NCBI RefSeq assembly: GCF_002105155.1
Contig: NW_019029018.1
Location: 266,001 to 330,000, forward strand
Source: Lobosporangium transversale
Taxonomy: Eukaryota; Mortierellomycota; Mortierellomycetes; Mortierellales; Mortierellaceae
Length of the DNA: 64,000 nucleotides
Reading direction: 5' to 3'
Part shown: positions 1 to 12,480 of the stretch, one piece after another
How positions within the stretch are numbered: the first letter of the stretch is position 1
Layout of the letters: each line of letters opens with the position of its first letter
Notes under the pieces: generated by a model
Databases searched by the model: none
What the model was told of the DNA's origin: nothing
Seen by the model: the letters and a program-made list of their open reading frames with translations, nothing else
Program-made: the position numbers and the translations under genes

Positions 1-171
1 GAAGTCGATTTCGCACTGACGGAGCTTCTAGTAGCAGCTTTAAAAAATGTTGCAATGATTGGACTTCCCTTGGCTGTGTTAGATGAAGGCTTGGATTCCG
101 ATGTAACTGCATCATTAATTGTTGCAATATTTGTTCCTCGGACATCTGGTGACCATTTGGCTGCTGCTTAA
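1..171 (+). CDS. 3' end of an unidentified coding region, open to the window edge
   Basis: Frame 1 is open from the first base for 56 codons and stops with TAA at 169-171. The peptide is mainly hydrophobic with alternating Val, Ala and Leu, followed by a polar tail ending in HLAAA. I do not recognise a family. It could be the last exon of a gene that starts left of the window, or a decayed fragment like its minus-strand neighbour at 379-811. The only support is frame length. Confidence 0.25.
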   Translation, partial: EVDFALTELLVAALKNVAMIGLPLAVLDEGLDSDVTASLIVAIFVPRTSGDHLAAA

Positions 172-378
172 GCTAAGCAAATGAAAAATGTGGTAACAAA
201 TCTATGTAACTAAACGTGCTTAACCTACAAGGCTACTCTACAGCTTACAATACCCCGCTCAATTAAAGTTATCTGAAATGGATTTATCTCTTCCAATATT
301 TGAAATTAATTTGAACAGTTCCACGAGCGCTCTAAAGGCTGCATTGCATAAAGGGTGGGATAAAACTATTCTGTCTCT

Positions 379-811
379 CTAAAGGTAAAAAAGGCCAAGG
401 CCTCTGAATTCCTCAGCGAACAACTCGGAAGAACGATCCAAGAGCGTTGAAGCAACGGCACTATAAAATCGTTTATGGCCCAGCTCGCTTTGTATGTTGT
501 TTATGTAGAAGTCTCTGGCTTCCTTATAAAAATCCACCGTTCGGTTTTCTTCAAACTTCTTGAAAGCCTTCTTAATGGGTAAGTTTTGATTCCGTTCAAT
601 ACAAGCTGACAATTACATCAGCTCTCGTGGCACACAGTTCGCGATATCCAGTATATCTTCGTAGGTCGCAGGGTCGAGGTTAGGGACTTGCTCCAGCGGC
701 TTCTTGAAAACGTTCTCCAACAAAGGACCGATGTAAAGATCGCGTTTGAGGTGATCAAATTCACTGCATCATTCAGCGGGAAATGCATCCCAAAAGCGCC
801 TCGCCTGAACT
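379..811 (-). pseudogene. Broken hypothetical gene fragment
   Basis: One minus-strand frame reads as a convincing acidic and aromatic globular protein over about 140 codons, from ARRFWDAF near 810 through YIGPLLENVFKKPLEQ and YEDILDIANCVPREL to FRGLGLFYL and a stop at 379. It is interrupted in frame by a TGA near 780 and a TAA near 616. There is no GT-AG intron that would remove the stops. The even composition across both stops suggests one ancestral exon that has decayed. I do not recognise the family, so no function is given. Confidence 0.4.
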
Positions 812-1432
812 GTTTACGTTTTAATCGAAAGTAATTATGGCTGTTTTTAATTAATCGGATGGGCTTAGATGACTTGTTCTATGCGACGCGAAGTGCACCA
901 TACATCTTTATCCATTCTGTGGCACGCTCTTCATCAGAGTCTCTTGCTTGGCCGCTAATGATTGCGACTGGCCAGGCCAGGAGAGACCGTGCACTCGCCT
1001 CAATTGCGCGTTTGTTGTGGACCATTTTTCATATGACTGAGTGCAGTGAGTATGCTTTTTGAACCTGGCTACTCCATCCTTTCGTGTGTTTCTCTTAGTA
1101 TCTCAGCCGAAATGTCTGCAGGGAAAAAAAAGTAATGAGACTCAGCTCTCTCTTCGCCAACAGACCGAAAATGTCTGTCAAACCTTGTTTGTATGGTCTA
1201 TATGCTTTCTTTGATTTCTCCTGCTTGATAGTCGTCTCGCCATCGATCCATGCATCATCCTCGATTTTTCGCCAGCGTCCTCCTCATGCGTTCTAAATGT
1301 TATTTGTGCTTATGCCAGATCCGTATGCTATCTTTGATCTCTTGCATCCAATAACCGCCCCATCTTCAACGAGCCTCGGCCTTGGACAGCGGCCTCCACG
1401 GGTTTTCTATAACCATCTCTGTGTGTGTATAG

Positions 1433-1463
<31 letters not shown>

Positions 1464-2704
1464 CATGGCAGACAGTGTGGTCAGGCAAGAGTAATAAATT
1501 ACATTCAGCAGTCACACGGTGAACTTGGTAGGAGATAGTGCTCCTTGGTAAGGGAAAAAAGAAACCAGCCTGCAGTGGACAGGAGCATGTGTGTCAACAC
1601 ATCACTTCATCCTTCTTATTTCATCAATATTGTTTCCTTGCAACCCTGAGGAGCCCACCCGTTAACATTATATGATAGTGGCCCCTTCTGTAAGCTCAAT
1701 GAGCACACATTCCATATACTAATGCTGGCCTTCTTTAACAGATCATCAACTCCTCCACTCCACTTGCTTTGGTCCTCGGGCAGTAAGAAAGCAAGAAATG
1801 TCACTATTGCTCTCTGATCCTTCATTTGGAGCAGGCATTCTGTTGAATGTTTTTCTGTTTTTTTTTTTTTGTTTTGCTGAAAGTTCATGAGTACCTCTCT
1901 TGGCTTGATGCTAAGCCTGAAACACGTTCGATATCTCTTGAAGAGTTCTTCTCATCATCTTTCCTGCAACAACTACAGGGAGTGAGAGCGGAAGAGAATG
2001 AGAAGGGAAAAAAAAAAAAAAAAAAAAAAGAATAGAGCGAGAGGAAGCACTTGCTGAATTGTCCAGACAGAATAGTAAACGAAATGATGGACGCGTGGAA
2101 GAGATTGTCGCTTCGCAAATCCACACAATATAGTTTTTGCACAAAAATCAATAAAGCCCTGTCACTGCTTTTTGAGAGATGTTAGTTTGTCCTGCACCCT
2201 TTTTCAATTTTAATTGGCAGCGTCATCTGGGCCACCATTGTGCTTGTTATTTTTGACTGTCCTGTCTCTGCAATGTCCCTTTTTATTTTCTCTCTCGCTA
2301 TCTCTCAAATACACATTCTTTAATCCTCCATTCTTTCTTTCCTCCTGTGTATTCTCCATTATTATTATTATTTCTCTTGTTTAATTCAGGGGCTGCAAAA
2401 CTTTTTAAACTAGGATTGATTTTTTTTTTTATTTTATTTATTTTTTTATTATCTTGCAAAGAAGAAAAAAAAAGTAAGATTGCGGCGAATCTTTTTAGTG
2501 TTTCTCGTATCGTCGTGGGAAAATGGAGCATGCTTCTTTATCATGATTGCTTTGTACTGAGCTGGCTTACAAGAGTTCGTTTGTTGGTAGAAAGGAGCTT
2601 GCGTAAGCTCATACTTCTCTAGGTCGCCGTAGATGGACTCGATGCAAGGTTGGATGCATTGAGTGACTGCCTGCGCCACCACATTATATAGAATAGATTG
2701 ATAT
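812..2704. other. Intergenic, A/T tracts, no supported gene
   Basis: No frame here carries a recognisable domain or a plausible spliced structure. The stretch is marked by long A or T runs, for example near 1433-1461, 1859-1871, 2008-2029 and 2420-2446. Short open frames pass straight through these runs, which argues against coding. Confidence 0.5.
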
Positions 2705-3561
2705 TTGTTTTCTCCTATCTTGGTTACACTTAGTGAAGAGGTCAAGGATTACTTTGTCTCTAAATCGACTCAGCCCCATTGGCAGAAAGATATATTCATA
2801 GAGTTCACTGGACGATTGACCGGAGCATCTGGTGACTTTTTTTTTTTTTCTTTAAACATTGATAGAGCGCATCAAAGTCGCAATGGTTCCTCCTCCTTCA
2901 TACACTGGAACGACTACTGTCCTTCCTACGAATACTAATACCCACCTCTATTTCCGAACTACCAAGGTATCGGAGTGGAGGCTGGAGGACTTCATCGTCT
3001 CCACAGGGCTGACTGAACGGCCTTTCATAATGTACTTGAAGGGTATCGCTCTACGAAAGGATTTACCCGTTGAGGTCCAAGATTTCGCCAAATTATTGAA
3101 AGACTACTATGGCGGAGCTTTCCGGGAAGAGTTTGGGGTCACCGAGGGCGATGCCCACAGAGCTGCCAATCATACTCTTTTAAGTGGCAAAGAGGGCTTG
3201 CTGCTACAGAACCATGTAGATAATACCATTGAAAGTGATAAGGTAAATGATTAAAAACTAAAGTTAGTATAGACTTGAACAACTCAAAGGTCCATGATGC
3301 TGCCAAAGTTTTTTTTATTTTATTTTTTATTTGTTTATTTATTTATTTACATGATTGCCTTCAAGCGCATGTTGAGCGTTGGAAGGTCTTCACAACCTTT
3401 ATTAGGGGACAAAGAATCAGAAGGCCCAGAAGGATCATCGGATTCGATGTCATCGCAAACAAAAGGTGCAAATGATAGTCATAATGAAGAAGGTGTACGA
3501 GTCTTTTGAATGGCTTTAACGTCTTTTATGTTGAAATTATAATCTAACTATTTATTATTAA

Positions 3562-3598
<37 letters not shown>

Positions 3599-5649
3599 TG
3601 ACGATGGCAAATAGTTTCTTTGCTTGACACTCTTGATCAGGTATATGGCATTACAGGGCATTCATGATGCACTTTTTGATAGATCAAAGCTAATACGAGG
3701 CGGCCACTAACTTGCTCCCATTATTATGACTGTTTTATAATCATCTCTCTGGTTTAAAGCCTTTGCCTATATACATCTCAAGCGCATCATTCCAGGAGCC
3801 AGTGTCCATCCACACTTTCTTCTTTGACAATCCGGTCTCCTCATGGAGTGATACCCGCGCATTTTGTCATCAGCTCCTAAACAAGAACTTCAAAGTCTCT
3901 TGCAAAAGCGTGTTTCATTCATACGTGCAGAGCCTATCAGAGATCGCCAAGAACGAGGCGATCGAACATGATGTCAGAGAGTCGGCCAAAGAACTCTTCA
4001 CGATAAGCGAAGCATGTTTCCGAACTGATTTCAAAAGGGAACAGGAGGTACTGGGGGCCACCATTGCCCGTAAACGCTTGTTGGAGCTGTTGAATGCACA
4101 CCATTCAAAGCGCTTGCGCACGGATTCAGTTACCGACCGAGGAGCTGTACAACATAATAAACAGTTGAATGAAGACCAACAGTTGAATGAAGACCAACAG
4201 TTGGATAATGCCGATCAACCCCATGGGATGCTATCACGTGGAGGTACTGTGCTGCCTGATCCAATTGAGTGCGACAGGCCATTCTGTGATCCGGAATCGC
4301 GAGAGGACTTTCAGGATGGCGAGGACTTTAGTGGAGAAATATCAGAGTCCTCTACTGTGGATTGCCTTGCTGGCTTAGGTACAGTTTCAAGTATGTTATC
4401 GAGCGATCCTATGAGCCGATTACGTGTGGGCGATCTAGACATAACCAAAAAGATCATGAAGTACCGACAGATAAAAGTGATCCAACAACGGTCCGAAGAA
4501 GCAGACGATATCTTGTAAGCAAATGGTTCTTGAGTGTAAAATACTGGAAAGCATTTACCTTGCTTGAGTAGAAATATGTGTATTTACTTATTTATTTATT
4601 TTATTTTTACTTGTCATAGGTTGATAAATTTTATCGTAACAAGGCCGCTACTCTTGGCCATCTTTGAACCTGCTGTGGTGGAAGAGGTGTTCCCGGCTCA
4701 TGAGCCCGTAACGGTTGAGGCCTCGGATTCAGAACTGGTTGTGCGACTCAGTGCCCTTGCAACCGTTGCTTCATTTGAGGATCTGTTGTCTTTTCTGAAC
4801 GATGAGCTCAAATTGACCTCAACATCGATTGTCAGGCGAGCGTTGCTGAACTACTTCTTGGAGGCATGTCTATGGAGGGAGGCAGACTGGTTCAGCAAGG
4901 CCAATGACGATAGTGAAGACACATTTATCACCCATCTCTTTAAACCCCTCCTTGTTGCAGCTTTTGGCGGTTTTGTGGGCTGTGATTTTAAATGGTAGGC
5001 GCAGTCCAAATTTTGCTTGGTCTATTTTATTTTATTTTTTATTTAATGTAATTGCACGTCTTCTAGGTTCCGAGAACGACTGGTCACAAAGACGAGTGAG
5101 CAGAATGGACGTCATGAAGTACCCGACTATCAAGTATCATTCAATCAATATGCACTAGTATTAGGCAGATTCAAGGCACCGACTGCGACCTTAGAGCAGA
5201 TCGAGATAGATAGGAAGAAGCTGTTTGTAATGGGCAAGCGTTCTGTAGATAGAATGTATGGCGATAGTTTTGCTCTACCCGTCATCCTCATCCACGGACG
5301 TGGGCTGCACGTGGATGTCTATGACCTGCGTCTCGTTGGTGAGGCTCTGTACTACCCCAAGCCATTGGGGACGCTTCGCATCCCAGCAAGTCCTCATGAT
5401 TTCCCACAACTACTTGGCTTGGGGCCACTTTTATCAGCGCAGGTATGTTATAGTTGCAATTTTTTTTATTTTTATTTTTATTTACTTTTGAAGATCGAAC
5501 GAGGGCTGACTAGGCCTCTCTCCCTCCATTCTTCATAGGCTATAGCTAGTTCAACATTTCGTGCTCTGAAGTCTCGAAGAAAGGACGATGTCAACTTGAA
5601 CTGGACTCGTGGAACGTTTGGTGTACAGGGTGTAAATATTCCAAATTAA
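2705..5649 (+). CDS. Multi-exon hypothetical protein
   Basis: Coding segments join in phase across short T-rich introns. The 3' part is well supported: exon 4620-4994, exon 5067-5442 and last exon 5539-5649 with stop TAA. Each is bounded by GT and AG, and the phases agree (the DDIL to LINF and DFKW to FRERL junctions). Upstream, exons 2866-3242, about 3366-3492 and about 3757-4514 are likely, but the join between the last two is unresolved. An earlier exon ending at 2831 would leave only a 34-nt intron, so the true start lies upstream or is lost. The protein is acidic in the middle, has a duplicated QLNEDQ motif near 4165-4200 and ends in a conserved-looking block with FKAPTATLEQIEIDRKKLF. 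There is no signal peptide or membrane segment. I do not recognise a family. Confidence 0.5.
3552..3598. repeat. (ATT)n microsatellite inside an intron
   Basis: About fifteen ATT/TTA triplets in a row lie in the presumed intron of the surrounding hypothetical gene. Confidence 0.9.
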
Positions 5650-6432
5650 ACAAACAAACAAACAAAAAAATGACTCCTTGCATTCTTGTAAAATCAATAC
5701 CGATGTTTTGGAAGTTGATACAGATTCTATATAATAATAATGGTGAACTGGTTGGATACGTATTTCATATTATTCATTGGGCTATGTGTGATTGAGAGGG
5801 CCATGAGTTGAATAAAAAGGATATTGGGACATTCTTACCTGCGAAGGATCTTTATATTTTTCCCTTGATCCGAGATCAACAGCCTTTTGGCTTGTAAAGT
5901 ATGGATTGTTTTTTTTTTTTTTTTCTTAGCGAGGAGGATCGCGCAGTAACCCTTGATCTTGGTATGTAAGTTCTCGGTGCAGTTTCCCAAAGGTTCTTAA
6001 AGGTTCTTTGCGGGAGAAGCTGTGCCTTATCTTTACACCGGCTTTTGGACAACTTTTCCGAATAAAAAGAAAAGGGAAAAAAAAGAAGAATTGAGTGTCC
6101 GATCGGCAATGAGAAGGAAAAAAATGCTCAATGCCCACGCCACATCCCTTTTGGTCTTCACAGATTCTGACACAGGGCTCTCTCTGTGCACTGCACTACA
6201 CACAATCAATAAATTTGTACATGCACATGTACGCCCACGCCACGAACGACTTCGGATTTTTTTTATTTATTGATTTATTTCTCAACGACTTTTTTTTTTT
6301 TTTTTTTTTTTTTTTCCAACTTCCCACCTCCATTGCTCATATCCATCAACGAGGTTTACACTCTTTAGAAGCTCGGTTCATCCACATAGACAAACTCATT
6401 GATACATACTTTGACATCAAATCACCCTCACA
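5650..6432. other. Intergenic; presumed promoter region of the cytochrome b5 gene
   Basis: This gap between two plus-strand genes holds several T runs (5909-5924, 6291-6315) and no supported coding sequence. The start codon of the next gene follows a CCCTCACA leader at 6425-6432. I see no clear TATA box. Confidence 0.4.
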
Positions 6433-7774
6433 ATGATTTATACTACTGCCGACCTCACTAAACATAACACCAAGGAGAGTCTTTTCTTGGCCATGCACGG
6501 CAAGGTCTATGATGTTACCGAATTCCTTGATGAGGTATATATTTCTTAAATATTCATGTATATATGCATATATCATTTTGTAAAAAAAAAGAAAAAGAAA
6601 AAAGAGAATGAACCATTGGGAAATCATTCATTCCGAGAGGAGAGCCTCGGAGCTCATCGTCCGAAATATATATATATTTTTCTTTTGATTGGCATTCAAC
6701 TCTCGGCTCGGTCTTTTTGTGGCCCGTGTATGGGTCGGAGGCAACATCTCTTTGCCTTGATGAAAAGCTTTTTTTTTTTTTTTTTTTTGTTGGAAATCAC
6801 ATCATCATCATCCATGTTCATCTCTACATGTGGCAATGAGATGAGAAATGAAACATTAAAAGAAAAAAAAAAGCCTGTATACTGAAGAAATAGGAGACAC
6901 TCATCAATTCTTTTTTTTTTTTTTCTTTTTTTTTCTCCTTTTCTTTTCTTTAATAGCATCCCGGTGGAGAAGAAGTGATGCTGGATGAGGCTGGTCATGA
7001 TGCCACCGATGCCTTTGATGATATTGGACATTCGGATGAGGCTCGTGAATTGATGGCCAAGTATTGTATCGGAGAACTCGAGAGCGATGTAAGTCTTTTT
7101 TTAAAAAAAAACATGCTTAGTATGGAGGGAGAGAGTTGGCATATAAATGCATATAAACGTATATCAAGCACATAGCCGATCAATCCACTTTTGCCGAAGC
7201 TTGGCAACCATTTGCAATTGGGGGAAAGACATAAAAAAAATAATCCCTTTTAAAGTAAACATTGATGTGAAAATAACATGTGAAGTAACTTTTTTTTTTT
7301 ATTTACTTTTTCCAGGGTTCTGAACCAAAGCCCAAGCCCTACAGAGCCCCTCCCAAGCCCAAGAATGTTCCTGCACCAGCCGATTCAAGCAGGTAAGAAG
7401 TCAAAAACAGGACAAAAAAAAAATTTTTTTTTTTTCTTTTTCTTTTTGGTTGTTTGTCCGAGCCGTTGCATGTTACAAATATATCGTTCGGTTTGCTGGG
7501 ATATCTTTTATATTTTTCTTGGTGTCCATCAGTGGGTGGGTGGGTGGGGGACCCACAACGTGGCACATCAGGACACGACAGCCCAAAATATTTATTCTTC
7601 GCCCCCAACCTTAAAAGAGCTGGTCCATTTATTGGCATATATTATATACCTATAACTTGTTAACACGCTGATGACGGCTCAATCGACGTTGTTACAAGCG
7701 AAATGTTTTTATTCTATCGTGGCACGTTGCACCGTATTCTCTGTTCAAACCAGTTTTTTTATTAACCTGATCAA

Positions 7775-7806
<32 letters not shown>

Positions 7807-7880
7807 AATTTAGTAAAATTCAATATGTCCTCGCGTTGGCTGTTGTTGCTGGATGTGTTGTCTGGAAAGTCTTGATGTAA
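6433..7880 (+). CDS. CYB5: Cytochrome b5, tail-anchored membrane form
   Basis: Cytochrome b5 is a small haem protein on the cytosolic face of the ER that passes electrons to lipid desaturases, hydroxylases and P450 enzymes. Four exons (6433-6534, 6957-7088, 7316-7392, 7814-7880) join in phase at GT-AG borders into 125 residues. The start [12 protein letters not shown] fits the family fold. The haem-binding HPGG begins exon 2 (axial His35), and GHSDEA supplies the second axial His59. A Pro/Lys-rich linker ([17 protein letters not shown]) follows, then a C-terminal hydrophobic segment ([13 protein letters not shown]) that acts as tail anchor. Length and order match fungal cytochrome b5. Introns are T-rich and up to 423 nt. 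The identification is firm; which electron partner it serves cannot be told from the sequence. Confidence 0.93.
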
Positions 7881-8883
7881 AGGAAAGAAGAAAAAAAAAC
7901 AATAGAAAGAAAACCAGGTTGCAACAAGGCAGTGTATTCACTAAATTTGTTTCACCACCCATGTAGTCATGTAGTTATTTCCTGCAATTCCTCCCAACAA
8001 AAAAAGATAAAAAAAAGATAAAAAAAAATAAAATAAAATAAAGGTTGTATACAAGACAAAAGAGATAATCAATTTAAACTTTTCCGAGATTCAGAGAGTT
8101 CTTCGTCATCCATACCAAGGAGGACTTGAACAAGGTCCGAAGTACGGACTACATGTTAAATTCTTTTGTACTGTTATTTGTTTAATGTTTGTACGTAAAG
8201 CATCATCTTCCGAAATTAGAAAGCAATCAATTCAATTCAGGGCACCAAAACAAGAAACAAAAAGTGTGAATTGTTTAATGTTCATTAAAGGAAAACAAAG
8301 AAGAAAGACAAGTTTAAGATAACAAGTCTATTGTTACGGTTGTTATTAATGTATATATTAATATTAATGCGATGATTGATGATTGATGACTATTATAGAT
8401 GATTGACATTGTTTCCGTGTGTTTCCGAATCCTTCATCCCTTGAATGATGTCCACGTTGCTCGTTCCTGTGATATCTATGTCCATGTCACCTGTCACTTT
8501 CCGAAATTATCCTCCTGTACTTTTTTTTTTTTTTTTTTTTTTTCCCTTTTTGCTCGGAAGGGAAAAGGCTCCAGAGAAAAAAAAAACAAGGAATCCTAGA
8601 TGGGATCAAAAGCACAGAAGAGAAAAAATGAGAAAGAAAGAGAAAGAAAAAGAAAAAGAAAAAAAAACCCCCTTTCTTCCTCCTCGTCTTCTTCTTCTTC
8701 TTCTTCTTCTTCCTCATTCTTGTTCTCATGCACCCTGCCAGAGTTTAGATTCACTTTCGATAATCATAGAGAAACGCTCCTCCTATACAAATAAATCGAA
8801 TCAGATAAAAAAAAAAAAAAAAAGATTTTAGAAACTTTTTGATGTTTCAAAAAAAAAGAAATGAAAATCGCAAGTTGGATCTA
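7881..8883. other. Intergenic low-complexity region
   Basis: This region holds the 3' flank of the cytochrome b5 gene, A-rich repeats (8008-8042), a T run (8521-8543), a GA/AAAG-rich block (8630-8668) and a (CTT)n block (8680-8712). Open frames here are made only of these simple repeats, and no gene is supported. Confidence 0.6.
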
Positions 8884-9000
8884 TTAACTGTCCCGAACCT
8901 TTTTCTTGATCTTGAGCGCTTCGAGTAAATAGGCTGTCCCGACTACAACGCCCACAACAACAGCAGCACGCTTGCTAGATTTCCGAACAAAGGGGTGCAT
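8884..9000 (-). CDS. 38-residue single-pass membrane microprotein
   Basis: The frame starts at ATG 9000 and encodes a basic N-terminus (MHPFVRKSSKR), one uninterrupted hydrophobic helix (AAVVVGVVVGTAYLL) and a lysine-rich tail (KIKKKVRDS). Positive-hydrophobic-positive order with Gly spacing is typical of small mitochondrial or ER membrane subunits, but I cannot place it in a named family. The ATG has an A at -3 (CAACAATGC). The frame continues upstream only into A/T-rich sequence that looks untranslated, so this start is preferred. It could be a chance frame; the composition argues otherwise. Confidence 0.45.
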   Translation of the reverse strand: MHPFVRKSSKRAAVVVGVVVGTAYLLEALKIKKKVRDS

Positions 9001-9317
9001 TGTTGGCTGTTTATTCTTTGTTTTCTTTCGAATAAATGTCTTGATTTGTTCTGTATGAGTAATGTAGTGTAGGATAATGGGAGTAATCGAGAGCAATGGA
9101 GAGTGATGGACAGTAGAGTGATGTGGAGTAATGTATATGGATGTAAATGTATGTAGTATATGAATAGAATGATTAACAAAAGGAAAGGATCATTGGCTAG
9201 GAATTGCGATGCAGAGTCGAATGGGACGAGGGAAAAAGTGTGGAGCTCAGAAACGTGACTCTGTTTTTAGCGATTTATTTTTGACAGTTACAGTTCCAAG
9301 GGTCCAAAATAACGACC

Positions 9318-12300
9318 CCTAAAAAGAGTCTTTCACCATATCAAGACATATCATACCACACCATGCCAAAAGACATATTCGTATACGAAAAAGAAACTCC
9401 CACTTTTTTGAGAAGCATATTGACAGGAGTAAAATGAGTCGGTTGTGAAGATTACTTTGGCATTTTGAGTAAATAGAACACAGGGTCACTTCAAGCGGCT
9501 ATTGTCTATAGCAGTGCGAGTTCCGAACGCAAGGTAGAACACTTTAGAACTCTTTATGCTTTTATTCCAGCGTAATAGCTCTTACGTATGCATTTGATAA
9601 GGGTCAAGTAATAATGCGAAACAGGTTAAAAAGAAAATAAAAAAATAAAAAAGCGATCGTATTAGCTTTCAAGCACTAGAGAGGCTATGCTTAAAAGAAA
9701 ATAATAGTAATAATAATAGTAAACTCACCAAGTTTTTTGTAATCTCCAATGGAGAAAGTCTGATTACTTCTTGTTTGGCGACTGTTCGGTGCTTACTGGT
9801 TCTCCAAGTCTGTCCTGATTTAACCGTATTAGCAGAATTGGTTAGCATCCCTTGAACAGCTGCCGTCCAGAGAGGCTACTTAGAATGGACAGGATTCACT
9901 ATGCACCAAATAGACTCACATGGTACAGACGATACCTTAGAGTATATAAGATATCGTCTATTCAGATATAAAGACCTCTCTTTGTCCTATTGAACTTCAG
10001 CTCCATAATACATAGTAAGTTATATTAATTAGGATAAAACATTGCAAGCACATAGAGTAAATGTCATTTTATATTAAAGCGTGGGGGTGTAATGGTTCAA
10101 CAACCTTTGGCAAAATCGACAGTGAGACACATAGTAAAAAAGGTGAATTCCGATATGATTTTGACTTCAATTTTTGGAGAATCCAATAAGCAATCAACCT
10201 AAGATGGTCACAAATTGCAATACGCGTTTGTCCTCACGTGAGCTTCAACCTCGGACCGGTGAACTGGTGGCGAGACTGAAACAATTTATTATCATGGTGA
10301 TATAAAACGTCATCCTTGCTTCGCGCATACAACTTTTTATTTTCTTTCCTCTATCACAACTTCAAAACTTTGAACCATCCTGCTACTACAATTAAATCCT
10401 TTAATATTCCTATCTAATATCCCTATTCTCTGCTCTCTGTCCATTTTCCTTTGTTTTAACAAGTTTCGAGATCACAATGGGAAACAGCGAAACATCATCA
10501 CTACTTCCAAATACTCAAAATAAACCGTATGGAAAGAAAGAAGAAAGAAAAGGAGAAGCGAACGAAGGGTCTTCAAGCACTAATGAGCCCAAAATCCCCA
10601 AGCCAACCAAGCATGAGCCCAAAATCCCCGAGCCAGCCAAGCCAACAATACATTGCATTGCTGAGAGGAAAGCAAGATCTTTTGCCGTAAATATCTCTCC
10701 CGGTTGTTCAGATAAGTTGGACGTGATGACCAGCCGAACGGCATCTGTTATTGGCAAGCAGGCGCCGCAAGGTATGTATTTAGCTCTTGGTGAACTGATG
10801 ATTATGTTTTCAACTGATGAAACTTATTCCTGTCCCAACACGGTCATGTGGTATCTCCTCTCTTTTTTATGTTGTTGAGATGTATCTCGGCTTAACTATT
10901 TAACTGGGGCGACTTTGGATTTCTTCTCTATAAAAGAATTTAAAAAGTCTCCCCCATGGCCGTACACATCCTCAGACTCCCACTGCTATTTTTTTCGTCC
11001 TTTCACAGCGTTGTTTTTTTTTTTTTTTTTTTTTTTGTTCGTGGTTCGGGTTCATTTACGTCCATCAGCTGTAGGTGCTGGTTTGATCAAATGATTATTA
11101 GAATTTTCAATTCGCGAATTGCACTCTCGACGGACTGGTTGTTGATATTTTCAGTTGATGAAGCATGTGGCAACATGATCATTGGATAGTGTATTACATC
11201 GTCATAGCTTTTATCAAAGCCCCATATCTAACTATCCTCTTGTTTATTATTCTATGGATATTAAACAGCCCCGAGATGCCCAAAAAGGGACCTAGAAGAC
11301 GTAGGAGACGAGAGTTCAAGAGGTGAGTTGATCACTCCGACTATATCTATGGTTTGATAATTCTTGAGGATGCTCGTTTATTACATACTCACGCCATCCC
11401 ACTATTCTTATATACTCAAAGAGCGCTATTCGAAACGCCGTCGCCCCTCGATACCCAAAGGACCGTTGTATACTTTAGCCAATGGGGAGACAGTATATTT
11501 GCCCAAGCTCATGACAGACATGCTCAATAGTACCTGGTGCCAGCCGAAAAGTCGCTTGAGCTTCTCATCACTGAAGAATGTTAGGGTTGGCGATCAAGTT
11601 GAGACAGAAAGACTTGTTCAACGCCCAACAACGCTTCCTAGATCTCAATAAGGATATCTTGACTGCAAAAGAGCTCTCCACCATGGCAAATTGTGGGAGT
11701 GTGGAAGCTATTGCCGAGTACATATTAGGAGACTTACTCCAACAACAAGGGAAAAAGACTCTCTTCATTGTCGATGAGCATGGTGCTTTGTTTCCCGACA
11801 ACGTACCTTCAGCAACAAGTAGGCTTCCTGTCCTGCGTTCTCTGGGTTGCTTCAGCACTTGGACGAGTGGTGTAAATAGTGGAGTGTGTGTTGTGTTCAC
11901 GAGCACTGCAAAGTTTGAAAGGTCCGTCCTCAGGAATCCAGATTATGTCGTTGATGTCGGGCCTTTGTCGCAAGACACGTTCGAAAAACTGTTTAAAATT
12001 GCCATTGCTCGTTTCACTTTGACAACCCAAAGGACTCTCGACAGTCGTAAGGACGCTGTTATTAAGGTCACCAACCGAGTACCAGGTGATTTGACCAGCT
12101 TGGATCAGTTAATACAAGGACGACATCTCATAGTGGAGCAGATCGACCGCGGTTTAGAAGTATACGACAAAGAACACTACGATCTGTATTCCAAAAACGC
12201 AGGGGATTACTTCAACAAGCTCGAAGGACTCGTGAGGGAGCAAACTATTGAAGCGCTGATAAAAGTGCTCTTACCTGGGCTCCAGGGCCCACAACAAGGA

Positions 12301-12339
12301 ATTTTTGAATGGGAATTCCTTGATTTAGGGTTGGTTTGT
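9318..12339 (+). repeat. Segmental duplication, copy 1 of the CRN/RHS-type NTPase locus
   Basis: From CCTAAAAAGAGTC at 9318 to about 12339 the sequence matches 38298-41576 and, inverted, about 45409-48685. It shows scattered substitutions (for example GACATATTCG versus GAAATATCCG near 9375), so it is diverged by roughly one percent by eye. It carries about 1.1 kb of upstream sequence as well as the gene. One internal deletion of 251 bp lies at 11628/11629. Outside both ends the copies are unrelated, and I see no terminal repeats or target duplication. Confidence 0.9.
10301..10307 (+). promoter_or_regulatory. TATA box of the NTPase gene, copy 1
   Basis: TATAAAA lies about 170 bases before the ATG at 10477. 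The same box is at 39282-39288 in the left palindrome arm and, inverted, at 47695-47701 in the right arm. A pyrimidine-rich leader follows each one. Confidence 0.5.
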
Positions 12340-12372
12340 CCAGAGACTCATACCGATACCATTTTTGGTTAG
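10477..12372 (+). pseudogene. CRN/RHS-type P-loop NTPase, copy 1, P-loop deleted
   Basis: Exon 1 (10477-10771) is the same as in the palindrome copies: a Lys/Glu/Pro-rich leader with a repeated EPKIP motif. The long last exon starts in the same way, but the sequence jumps from CGCCCAA (11628) to CAACGCTTCC (11629). Compared with the intact copy at 39458-41671 this removes 251 bp, including the Walker A motif, and shifts the frame. Downstream the NTPase frame continues with Walker B (FIVDEHGAL) and reads into foreign sequence after 12339, stopping at 12372. Repeated CAACGC at the break suggests a microhomology deletion. No active NTPase can be made; a short internal product starting near 11578 is possible. 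Confidence 0.8.
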
Positions 12373-12480
12373 TCCGTTATCAATTACAAAAGGTTTATTA
12401 AGTAGTAGACTTATAATTGACAAAGACCTCTCTAAAAGAGAGATCGGTATGAGCCTCTAGTTTATACAGTACCATTATGG
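12340..12480. repeat. Small nested inverted repeats
   Basis: CTCATACCGAT near 12347 is the reverse complement of ATCGGTATGAG near 12443. Inside lie TCAATTA/TAATTGA arms and a CTCTCTAAAAGAGAG hairpin. The block begins where the homology of the segmental duplication ends. It may be a MITE remnant or a solo end of a larger element. Confidence 0.35.

Noticed and set aside
9921-9966. Hairpin AGACGATA / TATCGTCT near a TATATAAG word as a regulatory RNA
   Set aside because: It is imperfect and short; it is shared by all three NTPase loci simply because the whole upstream region was duplicated.
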